A stretch of DNA of 64,000 nucleotides. Origin: Spongiivirga sp046524175. Its GTDB lineage: Bacteria > Bacteroidota > Bacteroidia > Flavobacteriales > Flavobacteriaceae. The DNA is taken from the NCBI RefSeq assembly GCF_046524175.1, contig NZ_JBEFZF010000004.1, forward strand, positions 1 to 64,000. The letters are read 5' to 3'. Positions 8,430 through 16,732 of this stretch are shown here, piece by piece. Within the stretch, counting starts at the first letter, position 1, and each line of letters opens with the position of its first letter. Below the pieces are notes generated by a model. It did not search any database and was not told where the DNA came from. It saw only the letters and a program-made list of their open reading frames with translations. The position numbers and the translations under genes were made by a program.

Positions 8430-9779
8430 CTAAAAAAACATGTTTTCGACTTTTTTAATCGATCGGGGTAAGCAACAAACCACTACTTTGTCACCTACTT
8501 GAATCTCGAAGTTTCCAAGTGCAATAATGCCTTCGTCATTTCTTACTACGCCCCCAATAATTGCCGAGCGGGGAAATTCTAAATCTTTGATTTTCTTGCC
8601 TGTAATTTTAGAACCTGGATTTACAATAAACTCCAAAATCTCAGCATTCATATTATTAAGCTTTGTTAAAGCAACGACTTCTCCTCGGCGTATGTGCCTG
8701 AAAATATTGTTGGCGGCAAGTAGTTTTTTATTGATCAATGTGTCGATACCAATGGAGTGAGAAAGTTGAAAATAGTCCATATTTTCAACAAGCGCTATTG
8801 TCTTTTTAATATTACGAGACTTTGCAACTAGGCAAGACATAATATTGGTTTCTGAATTTCCGGTAACGGAAATAAAAGCATCCATTTCATCAATGTCTTC
8901 TTCTTCAAGCAGCTCTACATTACGACCATCACCATTAATGACAAGTGCATTGGGGAGGTCTTCAGCAATATCAAATGCTTTCGTTTTGTTTTTTTCAATA
9001 AGCTTTACATTAAATTTGTTTGCACAAAGATCCCGTGCTGTTTTGTAGCCTACTTTACTACCCCCTAAGATCATTACATTTTTGATGTCTTCTTTTTCTC
9101 TTCCTGTAAGTTTATAAAGCTGGTCAACACCATTTTTACAAGTAATAAAATACGCATTATCACCATCCTTAAATTGGGTATCTCCTCTAGGGATTAAGGT
9201 ATACTGAGTTCCCTTTCGTTGCAAGGCAATAGGCATAAAAGCGAAATCAGGGAAAATATTGGCCACTTCCTTTACGGATTTGCCAATAAAAGGTGCTCCA
9301 CGTTTAAGTCTAGTACCAATCATGGTAAGTGCACCGTCTTCGAATTCATAAGTGTCGCTAAATCCAGCTTGCTCTAATAATAGATGAATTTCATCAGCGG
9401 CTAACTCCTCTGGAGAAATAAGCTCATCGATACCCATACTAGTAAATTTGAGATCATCTTTATGTTCGATGAACTCCGTATTGGAAATACGCGCAATAGT
9501 TCGTTTGCAACCCAGTTGTTTGGCCAATAAACAAATGGTGATATTCGATGTTTCTGAGGAGGTAACGGCAATCATCAAATCAGAAGATCCAATTTGTGAT
9601 TCATTTAAAACGTTAATGGAGGTAGCGTCGCCTTTAACAACCTTAATGTCAAGATGCGTATCTGCATAAGTCAAGCTTTCTTTATCTTGATCGATGAGGG
9701 TTATATTTTGCGACTCAAATGATAGTAGTTTTGCCAAATGGAAACCAACCTCACCTGCACCGGCTATAATAATTTTCAT
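8430..9779 (-). CDS. trkA: Trk potassium uptake regulatory subunit TrkA
   Basis: The 449-residue protein is a tandem duplication of RCK units: an N-terminal NAD(H)-binding half opening with IIAGAGEVG (4-12), a linking TrkA-C domain, then a second half opening with MILGGSKVG near 230 and a final TrkA-C domain. It binds nucleotides on the cytoplasmic face and gates TrkH, whose gene follows after 6 bases. A TATATTTG promoter element lies about 100 bases upstream. Confidence 0.94.
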   Translation of the reverse strand: MKIIIAGAGEVGFHLAKLLSFESQNITLIDQDKESLTYADTHLDIKVVKGDATSINVLNESQIGSSDLMIAVTSSETSNITICLLAKQLGCKRTIARISNTEFIEHKDDLKFTSMGIDELISPEELAADEIHLLLEQAGFSDTYEFEDGALTMIGTRLKRGAPFIGKSVKEVANIFPDFAFMPIALQRKGTQYTLIPRGDTQFKDGDNAYFITCKNGVDQLYKLTGREKEDIKNVMILGGSKVGYKTARDLCANKFNVKLIEKNKTKAFDIAEDLPNALVINGDGRNVELLEEEDIDEMDAFISVTGNSETNIMSCLVAKSRNIKKTIALVENMDYFQLSHSIGIDTLINKKLLAANNIFRHIRRGEVVALTKLNNMNAEILEFIVNPGSKITGKKIKDLEFPRSAIIGGVVRNDEGIIALGNFEIQVGDKVVVCCLPRSIKKVENMFF

Positions 9780-9882
9780 TTACGGTATTGTTATAAACAG
9801 TTGTTTAGGGGGTGAAAAAGTAATACACTTTTGGCATGGTTAGTTTGATGTCCTTTACCATATTTAAAATAGAAAGAGGGGA

Positions 9883-9890
9883 CAAATATA
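9883..9890 (-). promoter_or_regulatory. Bacteroidota -7 element for trkAH
   Basis: The minus strand reads TATATTTG, an exact TAnnTTTG match, 103 bases before the trkA start. No -33 element is obvious. The rest of the 283-base gap to ubiE shows nothing else I can name. Confidence 0.5.
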
Positions 9891-10041
9891 CGCTAAAAAA
9901 CAGTTTTTGATATAGAGATTCCGATCTAAGGTGATGTTTTCTATTTAAACGAATTAATAGAAGTGGGAAGCTAAGGTCGTTTTTCTCATCTTTTTGATGT
10001 GGAATAAGCTTTGATTTAAAGCATGTACTTCAATTTGAATG

Positions 10042-10049
10042 TATATTTG
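10042..10049 (+). promoter_or_regulatory. Bacteroidota -7 element that fixes the ubiE start
   Basis: TATATTTG ends 13 bases before the ATG at 10063. An earlier in-frame ATG at 10039 overlaps this element and so would lie upstream of the transcript, which argues for the later start. Confidence 0.6.
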
Positions 10050-10062
10050 CAAAAAAAAATCT

Positions 10063-10791
10063 ATGTCTTCATCAATTACTCCATATAACGATTCAGATAG
10101 CAGTAAAAAGGAACAAGTGACCGAGATGTTTGATACTATTTCGGATAAGTATGACGGGTTGAATCGTGTTATCTCGTTTGGTATAGATGTTAAATGGCGC
10201 AAGAAGGTGGTTGCTTTGGTAAAAGAAATAAACCCAGAAAGCATACTTGATATTGCAACCGGAACTGGCGACCTAATTATAAACATGGTAGAAACCGGAG
10301 CTACGAAGCTTGTAGGTTTAGATATCTCACCAGGAATGCTAGAAGTAGGGAAACAAAAAATTGCTCAAGAGGGTTTGAGTGAAAAGATTGAGATGATTAT
10401 TGGTGATAGTGAACAAATGCCTTTTAAGGATAACAGTTTTGATGCAATTACAGTAGCTTTTGGAGTGCGTAATTTTGAAAATTTAGAGAAAGGTTTAAAA
10501 GAAATTTTAAGAGTTTTAAAACCCAAAGGAAGGTTGGTGATTTTAGAAACATCAGTACCTACTAAAACACCCTTTAAACAGGGTTATTACTTACATTCTA
10601 AACTAGTTTTACCGACAGTAGGGAAATTGTTTTCTAAAGATAAAACGGCATATACTTATCTGTCAAAATCAGCTGCGGCATTTCCCCATGGAGAAGCTTT
10701 CAACAATATTTTGCAAAAAATTGGGTTTATAGCTATTGAAAATAAGCCACAGACATTTGGTGTTGCCACCATATATACCGCTTCAAAATAG
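10063..10791 (+). CDS. ubiE: Demethylmenaquinone methyltransferase
   Basis: With the ATG at 10063 the protein has 242 residues and begins, like its relatives, a short way before KKEQVTEMFDTIS. Visible motifs are YDGLNRVISFG (N-terminal signature), DIATGTGDL (S-adenosylmethionine site) and FGVRNFENLEKGL. It carries out the last methylation in menaquinone synthesis; flavobacteria use menaquinone, so menG is an equally good name. porT begins 4 bases after its stop, a linkage I recall from other flavobacteria. Confidence 0.93.
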   Translation: MSSSITPYNDSDSSKKEQVTEMFDTISDKYDGLNRVISFGIDVKWRKKVVALVKEINPESILDIATGTGDLIINMVETGATKLVGLDISPGMLEVGKQKIAQEGLSEKIEMIIGDSEQMPFKDNSFDAITVAFGVRNFENLEKGLKEILRVLKPKGRLVILETSVPTKTPFKQGYYLHSKLVLPTVGKLFSKDKTAYTYLSKSAAAFPHGEAFNNILQKIGFIAIENKPQTFGVATIYTASK

Positions 10792-10795
10792 CTTT

Positions 10796-11491
10796 ATGAG
10801 TAGATTGTTTCTTTTTGCATTGTTTTTTCTTGGTGTTCAAGCCGTATCAGCTCAGTTTTTGCGGGACCAGATTATCAATCTTGAAAATAAAGACAAAGAC
10901 TTGCTTAGTTGGGGTTATTACTTAGGTTTCAATCAATATGATTTCAAATTTAATTATGAAGAAGGACAGGCGGAAGATATTTTGGTCAATAAAAGCATCG
11001 GTTTTAATGTTGGTCTCGTAGGAGAAGTTAGGCTTAATGATTATTTCGACATTCGCTTTGAACCTGGTTTATACTATACGCAACGAGACCTGTTTTTCCC
11101 TGGATTTACTGAGCAGCGTGATATTTTAAGAGAGGTGAAGTCTACCTATATTCACTTTCCGTTACTTTTGAAAATAAGTACTAAACGGGTTAATAACTTC
11201 AAGCCATTTATCGTCGGTGGTGTTTCCACATCCGTAAATCTTTCAAGTAATGAAGATAACCCTGATGATAACCGCAGCGGTAATTTCCGAATGAAAGAGA
11301 GTACATATTATTACGAACTTGGTTTTGGAATTGACTTTTATTTGTATTATTTCAAATTCACACCTTCTATTCGTGGGGTTTTTGCACTAAATAACGAATT
11401 GGTACCGGATGCTGATGCCAATAGTCCATGGACCGGTAATATTACCAAAATGGCGACAAGAGGTATTTTTATCAATTTTACTTTTGAGTAG
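10796..11491 (+). CDS. porT: T9SS / gliding motility outer-membrane protein PorT
   Basis: From the ATG at 10796 the product has 231 residues with a signal peptide ending near VSAQ. The rest is an outer-membrane beta-barrel: alternating aromatic strands, segments such as FEPGLYYTQRDL and IHFPLLLK, and a final aromatic-rich strand ending FTFE. It matches the PorT family (outer membrane beta-barrel proteins needed for type IX secretion) in length and in its place after ubiE. A longer reading frame from 10736 runs inside ubiE and lacks a leading signal sequence, so I rejected it. Its molecular role in the T9SS is still poorly known. Confidence 0.85.
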   Translation: MSRLFLFALFFLGVQAVSAQFLRDQIINLENKDKDLLSWGYYLGFNQYDFKFNYEEGQAEDILVNKSIGFNVGLVGEVRLNDYFDIRFEPGLYYTQRDLFFPGFTEQRDILREVKSTYIHFPLLLKISTKRVNNFKPFIVGGVSTSVNLSSNEDNPDDNRSGNFRMKESTYYYELGFGIDFYLYYFKFTPSIRGVFALNNELVPDADANSPWTGNITKMATRGIFINFTFE

Positions 11492-11584
11492 TTTTTTACT
11501 TTAACGTTTAGAGAGGTAGCTTAAGGTTCCGAAATTTCTAGGTTCCCATTTAGTATTTACAAAAATTATCTAATTTTTATTAAG

Positions 11585-12070
11585 CTACTTTAAATAATCT
11601 GCTCCAAAGGCTAACGGAAGTAAATCTAGTAGCGATGCGGTTTTGATTACTTTTCCGGTCTCCCCCATGAAAAGCATTTCAATAGGTGTTTTTTGTTTTT
11701 GTTCGTATTCAGCGATACTTTGTCTACATGCACCACAGGAAGATACGGGTTCAGTACTGGAGCCATCGCTTGCGGCCGCAGTAATAGCAATTTTCTTTAT
11801 GGCAACTCCAGGATATTGGGCGCCAGCATAAAAAATTGCAACACGCTCAGCGCATAGGCCTGAAGGATATGCTGCATTTTCTTGATTTGTGCCAGTTATT
11901 ATTTCTCCATTTTCAAGGAGAATAGCAGCACCAACCTTAAAAGTAGAATAGGGAGCGTAAGCTGTATCACGTACTTCGATAGCCAAACTCATCAAAGATG
12001 AATCATCTCCATCTAATTCGTCAAAGTTATCGAATACCTTTATGGTGGAACTCAGTTTAACTTCTTGCAT
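11585..12070 (-). CDS. cdd: Cytidine deaminase
   Basis: The 161-residue length fits the small, tetrameric class. The zinc site is clear: C73-A74-E75 supplies one cysteine and the proton-shuttling glutamate, and C112/C115 in SCGACRQ supply the other two ligands. It deaminates cytidine and deoxycytidine to uridine and deoxyuridine in pyrimidine salvage. It starts 15 bases after porV on the same strand and is likely co-transcribed with it, though no functional link is known to me. An N-terminal extension of about 25 acidic residues precedes the core. Confidence 0.94.
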   Translation of the reverse strand: MQEVKLSSTIKVFDNFDELDGDDSSLMSLAIEVRDTAYAPYSTFKVGAAILLENGEIITGTNQENAAYPSGLCAERVAIFYAGAQYPGVAIKKIAITAAASDGSSTEPVSSCGACRQSIAEYEQKQKTPIEMLFMGETGKVIKTASLLDLLPLAFGADYLK

Positions 12071-12085
12071 CCTTAAAAGTAAGGA

Positions 12086-13231
12086 TTATTGGTCAAAAGT
12101 ATCACCTAAATTAAAGGTTAGCGAAAAACGTAGCGTGTTTTCCAAAGGGTTTCTTACTTGCGAAGTAGAAAACAGATATGAAATGTCAATATCTAAAGAG
12201 TTGTAGGTGAAACCTGCGCCCAAAGTAGCGTACTTTCTTGATCCTTTTTCGTCACTTTCGTTAAAATATCCGGTACGTACAGCAAATGAATCCAGGTAGG
12301 TATACTCAACACCTAAGGCCCATGTAAATTCTTTTAGCTCTTCACTAAATCCTCCTGGTGCGTCACCAAAAGATTGGAAAATACCCTGAAAGAAACTTAC
12401 ATCATCATCCTGCCCTTCGATAATATTACCTGAATCATCTCTTACAGGAGGAGTAGGGACTAGAAGTTTATTAAATTCTGTATTAATCGATAAGGTATTA
12501 TCGGCATCAAAAATAAAATCAAATCCACCACCTAGTCTCATATTAGAAGGAATAAAGTTTTCCTGACCTCCTTCATCATAGGTGAGCTTAGGTCCGATGT
12601 TTGAAAAATTAAATCCTGCCCTCCAACGTCCGTCAAATTTACTGTATGCCTGTTCTCTAGATTGGTAAAAACCGGCTACATCGACACCTACAGTACCACG
12701 GCCTCCAATTTCATTTCCGCCTTCTTGTAATCGTAAATTACTATTTAAGTAACGTCCTGCAATTGCCATGGAAAAGGTTTCACTCAGCTTTAACGAGTAC
12801 GATAAATCTACCGCTAATTCATTAGGTTGTTGAACGCCCTGACTTACCACATCATTGCCAACTAAGCTATTAAATTCAATATCACCTAGACTAAAAAATT
12901 TAAAACTTGCCGCCCAAGCACTTTGTTCATTTAGTTTGTTGTAAAACGTAATGTTTCCTAAGAAAATATCATCTACGAGGTCACTTAAGTAAGGTGTGTA
13001 GCTTATACCAATTCCGTATTCTTGAGTCGCGAAAGCGTACTTTGCCGGATTCCATTGTTGTGAATACGCATCAGGAGACGTACTAACTCCAAGTTCTCCC
13101 ATTCCCGCTGAGCGGGCATCAGGTGTAATAAGCAAAAAAGGTACTGCTGTTGTTATAACTCGTGTATCATCCTGAGCACTTAAATTAAAGGTAGTAAGTG
13201 CTATAAGTAAGGTGCAGATAAAGTTTTTCAT
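12086..13231 (-). CDS. porV: T9SS outer-membrane shuttle protein PorV
   Basis: From the ATG at 13231 the protein has 381 residues, a signal peptide ending near LSAQ, and an FadL-like beta-barrel. The N-terminal segment with PDARSAGMGELGVSTSPDAYSQ is the hallmark of PorV (LptO). PorV binds the C-terminal sorting domain of exported proteins and carries them from the translocon to the attachment complex. A TTG nine codons upstream falls inside the promoter element and is rejected. In flavobacteria as I know them porU normally lies between porV and gldJ. Here it is absent, and 465 bases separate the two start codons. Confidence 0.9.
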   Translation of the reverse strand: MKNFICTLLIALTTFNLSAQDDTRVITTAVPFLLITPDARSAGMGELGVSTSPDAYSQQWNPAKYAFATQEYGIGISYTPYLSDLVDDIFLGNITFYNKLNEQSAWAASFKFFSLGDIEFNSLVGNDVVSQGVQQPNELAVDLSYSLKLSETFSMAIAGRYLNSNLRLQEGGNEIGGRGTVGVDVAGFYQSREQAYSKFDGRWRAGFNFSNIGPKLTYDEGGQENFIPSNMRLGGGFDFIFDADNTLSINTEFNKLLVPTPPVRDDSGNIIEGQDDDVSFFQGIFQSFGDAPGGFSEELKEFTWALGVEYTYLDSFAVRTGYFNESDEKGSRKYATLGAGFTYNSLDIDISYLFSTSQVRNPLENTLRFSLTFNLGDTFDQ

Positions 13232-13255
13232 AAGTAACCGCTGTGCAAATTTGAG

Positions 13256-13285
13256 CAAATATAACTTTTAATTGAAATACAGCAA
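13256..13285 (-). promoter_or_regulatory. Complete Bacteroidota promoter for porV-cdd
   Basis: The minus strand has TTG at 13285-13283, a 19-base spacer, and TATATTTG at 13263-13256, 24 bases before the porV ATG. Both elements and the spacing match the phylum consensus. Confidence 0.7.
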
Positions 13286-13634
13286 GTGCATCCAATCTTG
13301 TTAATTAACGCTCTTTTAATGGTATTGTTATATCCATTGGTCGAATTCTTTTAACAAGTCTTTCAGAAAAAGTGAAAACCATCAATTTTACAGAAATAAC
13401 AAAAAACTAGGTAGGGTAAATCAAGACTTTCTTTTTATATAAATAGTAATGAAACAAAAAGACCACTTTTAGAATAAAAGAGGTTCGTTACCGATAAAAG
13501 CAACCAGACGTCGTTAGATGAAATTTTTATGCCAAGTACATAAAATAATATTCATAATCCTTCGTTAATATTACGCACTAAATGTCAGTTATACTGATTT
13601 TTAGTCAAGTATATGTGGTAACAACTAAAAAAAC
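13286..13634. other. Gene-free gap between porV and gldJ
   Basis: About 350 bases between the two divergent promoters contain no open reading frame of note. I saw no recognisable remnant of porU, the gene usually found here. The region is AT-rich and otherwise featureless to my reading. Confidence 0.5.
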
Positions 13635-13664
13635 TTGACATTTTGCACGTTATTGCTAACTTGC
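13635..13664 (+). promoter_or_regulatory. Probable promoter of gldJ
   Basis: TTG at 13635-13637, a 19-base spacer, then TAACTTGC at 13657-13664. The -7 box is imperfect. A TTG that would extend gldJ upstream lies inside this region, which supports the ATG at 13697. Confidence 0.45.
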
Positions 13665-13696
13665 GTGCTTTAATAAAGAAGAACCAAATCTTAGTT

Positions 13697-15364
13697 ATGA
13701 AAAAACTTACTTACAAGTCTAGCTTGTTAATGCTAATGGCGATTTCCCTTTCGTTTGTTGGTTGTAAAAAATCCTCTGGTGGAAAAAACACATCGCGTGC
13801 TACCGGATGGTCTATCAACGACAAAAATGGTGGTTTTCAGTACAATTCTGATTTTAAGGAGCAGGAAACAGGACCAGGCCTAGTTTTTATTGAAGGTGGT
13901 ACGTTCACCATGGGTAAAGTGCAAGATGACGTCATGCATGATTGGAACAACACTCCAAATAAGCAGCACGTTCAGTCATTTTATATGGATGAAACCGAGG
14001 TGACCAACAAAATGTATTTAGAGTATTTAGATTGGATTAAAATGGTATTCCCAATCGACAATCCAAACTATCGCCAGATTTATCTTGGAGCTTTGCCTGA
14101 TACACTTGTATGGCGCAATAGACTTGGTTATAATGAAACCATGACCTCTAACTATCTACGTCACCCAGCTTATGGAGAATATCCTGTAGTTGGTGTAAAC
14201 TGGGTACAAGCGACTCAGTTTAGTAAGTGGAGAACAGATCGTGTAAACGAGTATGTTCTAGAACGTGAAGGCTATATTGCCCAAGATACAAAGATCGCAG
14301 GAGTTGATGCTAATAGTACTTTCAGTACTGAAACTTATCTAAATGCCCCAGATATGGCATATGGTGGTAAGATCGATTCGGTTCAAGGAAAACAAAAAAG
14401 CTCAAAAGATAGTACAAACGTATATGCACGTCGTAGCTCTGGTCTTATTTTACCAGAGTACCGTTTGCCAACAGAGGCAGAATGGGAATATGCTGCAATT
14501 GCTTTAGTAGGAGTGAGAGAATATAACAATTACAGGGGTAGAAAGAAATATCCTTGGGATGGTGATTATACTAGAACGGCCAAACGCCAAATCAAAGGAG
14601 ATCAGCTTGCAAACTTTAAGCAAGGTAAAGGTGACTATGGTGGAATTGCAGGATGGTCTGACGATGGTGGTGACATTACCGTAGCTGTAAAATCATATGC
14701 GCCAAATGATTTTGGATTATATGATATGGCAGGTAACGTTGCAGAATGGGTTGCTGATGTATATCGACCAATTGTTGATGATGAGGCAAATGACTTCAAT
14801 TACTACCGTGGTAATGTATATACTAAAAATCAAATTGATGAAGAAGGTAAAGTCGTAGTGATTAATCCGGATGCTATTGTATATGATACGTTGCCAAATG
14901 GTCGAATTGTAGCAAGAAACCTTCCTGGTGAAATCTCAACCGTTGCGGTTGATGATAAAGATACGTATTTAAGAACTAATTTCGATAGTTCAGATAACCG
15001 TGATTATCGTGATGGTGATACGCGTTCTACAAGACAATTCTTTGAGCAATTTGCAGAAGAGGAAGTAGAGGGAGAAGATGCTAGTAATGATAAAATGTAC
15101 AATTCACCAAAGCATAAAGTTGAGGTAGATGAAGAAGGAAACTTAGTTAGAGAATACGATTCTTCTGACAAGCGTACATCTTTAATTAACAACGAAACAC
15201 GTGTATACAAAGGAGGATCTTGGAGAGATAGAGCATACTGGCTAGATCCTGCACAGCGTCGTTACTTGCCACAGTATATGGCAACAGACTATATTGGATT
15301 TAGATGTGCAATGTCAAGAGTTGGTTCTAAGTCAAAACAAAGCGCAAAAAGAGCACGACACTAG
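13697..15364 (+). CDS. gldJ: Gliding motility lipoprotein GldJ
   Basis: The 555-residue product starts with a lipoprotein signal, with C23 in FVGC as the lipidated residue. The body is a formylglycine-generating-enzyme/sulfatase-modifying-factor fold: FIEGGTFTMG, MDETEVTNKMYLEYL, YRLPTEAEWEYAA, YDMAGNVAEWVAD and the final YIGFRCAM are all present. GldJ is related to GldK but is a separate gliding lipoprotein; it has no known enzymatic role and stabilises the gliding/T9SS machinery. Long acidic inserts (about 385-500) separate the conserved blocks. murF follows downstream after a terminator. Confidence 0.92.
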   Translation: MKKLTYKSSLLMLMAISLSFVGCKKSSGGKNTSRATGWSINDKNGGFQYNSDFKEQETGPGLVFIEGGTFTMGKVQDDVMHDWNNTPNKQHVQSFYMDETEVTNKMYLEYLDWIKMVFPIDNPNYRQIYLGALPDTLVWRNRLGYNETMTSNYLRHPAYGEYPVVGVNWVQATQFSKWRTDRVNEYVLEREGYIAQDTKIAGVDANSTFSTETYLNAPDMAYGGKIDSVQGKQKSSKDSTNVYARRSSGLILPEYRLPTEAEWEYAAIALVGVREYNNYRGRKKYPWDGDYTRTAKRQIKGDQLANFKQGKGDYGGIAGWSDDGGDITVAVKSYAPNDFGLYDMAGNVAEWVADVYRPIVDDEANDFNYYRGNVYTKNQIDEEGKVVVINPDAIVYDTLPNGRIVARNLPGEISTVAVDDKDTYLRTNFDSSDNRDYRDGDTRSTRQFFEQFAEEEVEGEDASNDKMYNSPKHKVEVDEEGNLVREYDSSDKRTSLINNETRVYKGGSWRDRAYWLDPAQRRYLPQYMATDYIGFRCAMSRVGSKSKQSAKRARH

Positions 15365-15383
15365 TCTTTTATAAATAATTATG

Positions 15384-15417
15384 AAAAGCCTTTCTTAACG
15401 AAAGGCTTTTTTATTTT
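15384..15417 (+). terminator. Terminator after gldJ
   Basis: A perfect 11-bp stem (15384-15394 with 15400-15410) has a 5-base loop and a T tract. The T tract merges with the -7 element of murF. Confidence 0.85.
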
Positions 15418-15419
15418 TG
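15412..15419 (+). promoter_or_regulatory. -7 element of murF embedded in the gldJ terminator tract
   Basis: TATTTTTG matches TAnnTTTG and lies 22 bases before the murF ATG. It overlaps the T tract of the preceding terminator, so the end of one unit and the start of the next share bases. Confidence 0.55.
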
Positions 15420-15441
15420 ACCATAATTATAAGTTTGTCAC

Positions 15442-16716
15442 ATGACTGTTCAAGATATTCATAAACTGTTCTTAGCATCTACCGGAGTCTGTACCGATAC
15501 GCGAAAGATTAAAAAGGGACAACTGTTTTTTGCATTAAAAGGGGAAAACTTCAATGGCAATGAGTTTGCTGAAGAAGCATTAAATAGTGGTGCGGCTTAT
15601 TGCATAATAGACGAAGAATCTTTTAATACCAATAAAGACTTTGTATTGGTTAATAATGTACTGGAATCGCTTCAACAATTAGCAACTTTTCATCGTGATT
15701 ATTTGAAAATACCCATATTAGCGCTAACAGGTAGTAATGGTAAAACTACTACGAAGGAGCTAATTGCGGCCGTGCTGTCAAAAAAGTTTAACCTCGCTGC
15801 TACTATTGGTAACTTGAATAATCATATTGGAGTGCCTCTTACTCTTTTATCTATGAATGAACAAACTGAGTTCGGAGTGGTAGAAATGGGAGCAAATCAT
15901 CAAAAAGAGATTGCGTTTTTGTGTAGTATAGCGAAACCGGATTATGGTTATATCACCAATTTTGGGAAAGCGCATCTAGAAGGCTTTGGTGGTTTTGAAG
16001 GAGTCATTAAAGGAAAAAGTGAAATGTATCATTACATTAAAGATTATGGGAAACTTTTCTTTTATAATGCAGATGATATACTAATGGTTGAAAAAGTAAG
16101 TAGTGGTAATACTTATTCTTTTTCCGAAGATGCTAAAGCTGACGTGAAGGTTGAAAAAGTTACTGCAGACCCTTTTGTAGTTGCCCGCTACAACGACCAA
16201 GAAATCAGCAGCAAGCTAATTGGTTCATATAATTTTACGAATATAGCTGCGGCGATTGCCATTGGCAACTATTTTAATGTAACTGATGATGCAATTGTTG
16301 ATGCACTCGAAACTTATGAGCCAAAAAACAATCGTTCTCAGTTAATTAAAAAAGGAAGCAATACTATAATATTAGATGCATACAATGCGAATCCTACAAG
16401 CATGAAAGCAGCCTTAGAGCATATTTCCACACTAAAAGAAGATAAAAAGTGGGTTATTTTAGGAGATATGTTTGAAGTAGGTGAAAGTACAGCCAAAGAG
16501 CATCAGGCCATCGGAGATTGGATCAGTGGTCTATCATTTGATAGAGCATATTTGATTGGCAATGCGTTTGCAAGCATTGAAATTAATAATGATAGCATCA
16601 AGCTATTTAATGATTTTGAGTCATTAAAAGTGGCATTCGAAATGCCTGAAAATGCTACCATCTTGATAAAAGGGTCAAGAGGGATGAAACTGGAACGTGT
16701 TTTAGAGTTATTATAA
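15442..16716 (+). CDS. murF: UDP-N-acetylmuramoyl-tripeptide--D-alanyl-D-alanine ligase
   Basis: This 424-residue cytoplasmic Mur ligase has the N-terminal substrate domain with TGVCTDTRKIKKGQLFFALKG, the ATP-binding GSNGKTTT loop at 97-104 (K101), NLNNHIGVPLTLL and VVEMGANH in the central domain, and the C-terminal LDAYNANPTSM and ILGDMFEVG segments. It adds D-Ala-D-Ala to the UDP-MurNAc-tripeptide, the last cytoplasmic step of peptidoglycan precursor assembly. The DAYNANP segment favours MurF over MurE or MurC. Confidence 0.95.
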   Translation: MTVQDIHKLFLASTGVCTDTRKIKKGQLFFALKGENFNGNEFAEEALNSGAAYCIIDEESFNTNKDFVLVNNVLESLQQLATFHRDYLKIPILALTGSNGKTTTKELIAAVLSKKFNLAATIGNLNNHIGVPLTLLSMNEQTEFGVVEMGANHQKEIAFLCSIAKPDYGYITNFGKAHLEGFGGFEGVIKGKSEMYHYIKDYGKLFFYNADDILMVEKVSSGNTYSFSEDAKADVKVEKVTADPFVVARYNDQEISSKLIGSYNFTNIAAAIAIGNYFNVTDDAIVDALETYEPKNNRSQLIKKGSNTIILDAYNANPTSMKAALEHISTLKEDKKWVILGDMFEVGESTAKEHQAIGDWISGLSFDRAYLIGNAFASIEINNDSIKLFNDFESLKVAFEMPENATILIKGSRGMKLERVLELL

Positions 16717-16732
16717 CAAGCTTTTGGTAAGT

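Noticed and set aside
9954..10286. 110-codon minus-strand frame across the ubiE start
   Set aside because: It overlaps the ubiE promoter and coding region and shows no family feature.
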